Below, in pieces: positions 62,167 to 64,000 of a DNA stretch of 64,000 nt; within the stretch, counting starts at the first letter, position 1, and the number at the start of each line of letters is the position of its first letter. Source of the DNA: Druceiella hillmani (taxonomy: Eukaryota > Arthropoda > Insecta > Lepidoptera > Hepialidae); contig JAYKKI010000003.1 in NCBI GenBank assembly GCA_039881145.1, positions 7,585,501 through 7,649,500 on the forward strand. Reading direction: 5' to 3'. Under the pieces are notes generated by a model. That model ran no database searches. It worked only from the letters and a program-made list of their open reading frames with translations, and was not told the origin of the DNA. The position numbers were made by a program, and so were the translations under genes.

Positions 62167-64000
62167 CAATCTCGCGTAATTCCTAGCTTCCACAAAGAAT
62201 AAAAAATCTATCGATTGGTAGTAATCATCATATGCACATTTCTTAATATTGTCGGTTACTTTATTTCAGATGACATCATTCGGCATAAAAAAAATAAGCG
62301 AAAGTAAATTTACAGTTGAAAGAGAGGTATGTTATCTGAATGGTACTCTTATGGTATGTTATCTGAATGGTAACTCCCATGAGCCAAAGTTTGTTTTGTA
62401 TTATTTACTGAAAATATACTCATAGAATCACTAATGAAACATTTATTTCTTCAAAGAGATTTCATAAAATAGTCATTGCTGGTATTATTTATTATAACAT
62501 ATTAATGAATGTTAGTTTAACTATACCAGAAATATTCAACAACCTGTTGAGAATGTTATTTTTGACAAAAATATAAATCGTATAAAAAGAAAATTAATTT
62601 CATACAAAAAGGTTATCCTTTCTTCTGCTGCAAAATAAATAAACGAAACGAAATCAGTGTTTACACTCATAGTAAAATACGATTTGTCAGAATTAAAGAA
62701 TATATCCAACAAATTATATTTTACCATTTTCGCAAAAAAATATCAAAAGGATTTGTTAAAATATCTAGTAAAAATTATATGGTTCAAAAACTGTATATTA
62801 AATAAATATTTTTGGTAACAGAATCTGCCAACATAATGAAATAATTTCCAAAAAATTAGGTTTGGTGACAATAATACTACCAATGCTTTTCTCTTTGTGC
62901 ATACAAAATAGCCTTATATTACCTGTTTACTTAAAAACTTTTATATATATACGTGTAATTGTCATGAACACGTTTTAAAGAATTTTTTATGCTTTTATTG
63001 TCTACGACATATTTTTTGTATATTTGTACTTAATAATTTTATAGTGCTCCAATTGAAAAATATTTTATATATTTATGAAAATTTGGTAATAAACTGGAAA
63101 TAGTTGTATAAAATAATACACACAAGATGAATTTATTGCTAGGAGAACATAACTACAACAAAAAATATATAACAATTTCAACTTTAACATTATTTAAATT
63201 ATTGTTATATACTAAATGCAATAAAATAAATAAACGAGCCTTTTTCATTGCCTTTTTTACAAAAAAAATACGATGATTCTTTTGTAAAGACATAAACCAT
63301 AATAAATTTTACTATTTGGATAAACACAGAAACTATTCAATTAATTCTGATTTTGCAACCATTTAACATTGCCTCCTTCACTAAAAAATTCCTAAATTTA
63401 ACACTTTTTGTCTAAGTTAAATTTTATTTAGTTTTAACCATATATTCATAACCAACTCTAGTCAGGTAAAAATGCAAAAATTTGCATTAAGTAAAAATTC
63501 AAGAATATTTGACTACATTACTTATTTTCCATATTTTATTTCCGTATTAGGCATCAACGCATCTTGCTTGATTTTGATGAAATATTTTGAAAAATAACAA
63601 GTCTCCAGAGGATCCAAAATGTAATTGTGTGTATCCAGATTCTACAGAGGTATTTAACATACTAATATCATTAATGACCTCATTCATTATTTGAAATAAT
63701 ATAAATTCTGTAAAATTATACCTTTACTTAAACATTTTATTAGCAAGAAAATTTATCGCTTACTTAGGAATAGTTTATACGTTGTTGCTCCCTGGAGAAT
63801 AATATTTATAAATGATAATAAACATAAACAGTCTAAATGACTTTACTCCACTCACACTTTTGTTGTAAATATTAATGCGATAGTACTTTTTTTGTACTAA
63901 TTCTTTGTTAACACTCGGCCGCATATCCTGGATAGGAATTTCAGATGCTATGTATGTAGGCAAATATGAATAAATTTGTTACCTTGTACAGACCAAATTT
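62167..64000. other. AT-rich stretch to window end
   Basis: No recognisable gene or repeat. Confidence 0.4.

Overview
This is an AT-rich, gene-poor stretch of an animal nuclear genome, most likely an insect. Three things point that way: many (TA)n runs, mixed fossils of several transposon superfamilies, and a tandem block near 53.7 kb whose ending closely resembles a repeat I associate with Lepidoptera. The order-level guess is from memory and unverified. No complete host gene, tRNA, rRNA or CRISPR array was found. Short reading frames that could be isolated exons are listed at low confidence.

Layout. 0-4.6 kb: AT-rich sequence with one exon-like frame at 3783-3902. 4.6-5.8 kb: minus-strand reverse transcriptase fossil and a perfect hairpin. 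9.7-10.3 kb: mariner N-terminal relic and an exon-like open segment. 12.9-13.2 kb: coding-like patch. 14.6-14.8 kb: a truncated foldback element with a minimal hammerhead ribozyme motif. 15.95-25.08 kb: a very large imperfect palindrome (arms about 3.9 and 4.4 kb around a 0.9 kb spacer). 25.85-26.6 kb: a possible decayed, divergently arranged locus. 27.27-31.92 kb: an almost full-length dead Jockey-type non-LTR retrotransposon with an 11-bp target-site duplication. 34.0-38.8 kb: mariner, R1-like and Jockey-like fragments. 38.8-50.2 kb: mostly featureless AT-rich DNA. 50.3-55.5 kb: repeat-dense zone with a GC-rich 13-bp minisatellite, an inverted repeat enclosing a second foldback element that carries hammerhead motifs on both strands, a degenerate 155-180 bp repeat and a 205-bp tandem array. 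55.6-55.9 kb: second R1-like tail. 59.3-60.3 kb: minus-strand RT relic. 61.1 kb: composite microsatellite. 62.1 kb: a near-perfect hairpin.

The most interesting structures are (i) the foldback family, whose arms contain a CUGAAGA / stem II / GAAA / CCUAGG / GUC arrangement matching the minimalist hammerhead ribozymes known from Penelope-like retroelements, here in inverted pairs with a 14-bp target-site duplication; (ii) the 9.1 kb palindrome, whose arms both carry a foldback copy with the same damaged ribozyme core, so that damage predates the inverted duplication; and (iii) several near-perfect 50-60 nt hairpins, one of which has lost a stem in one palindrome arm.
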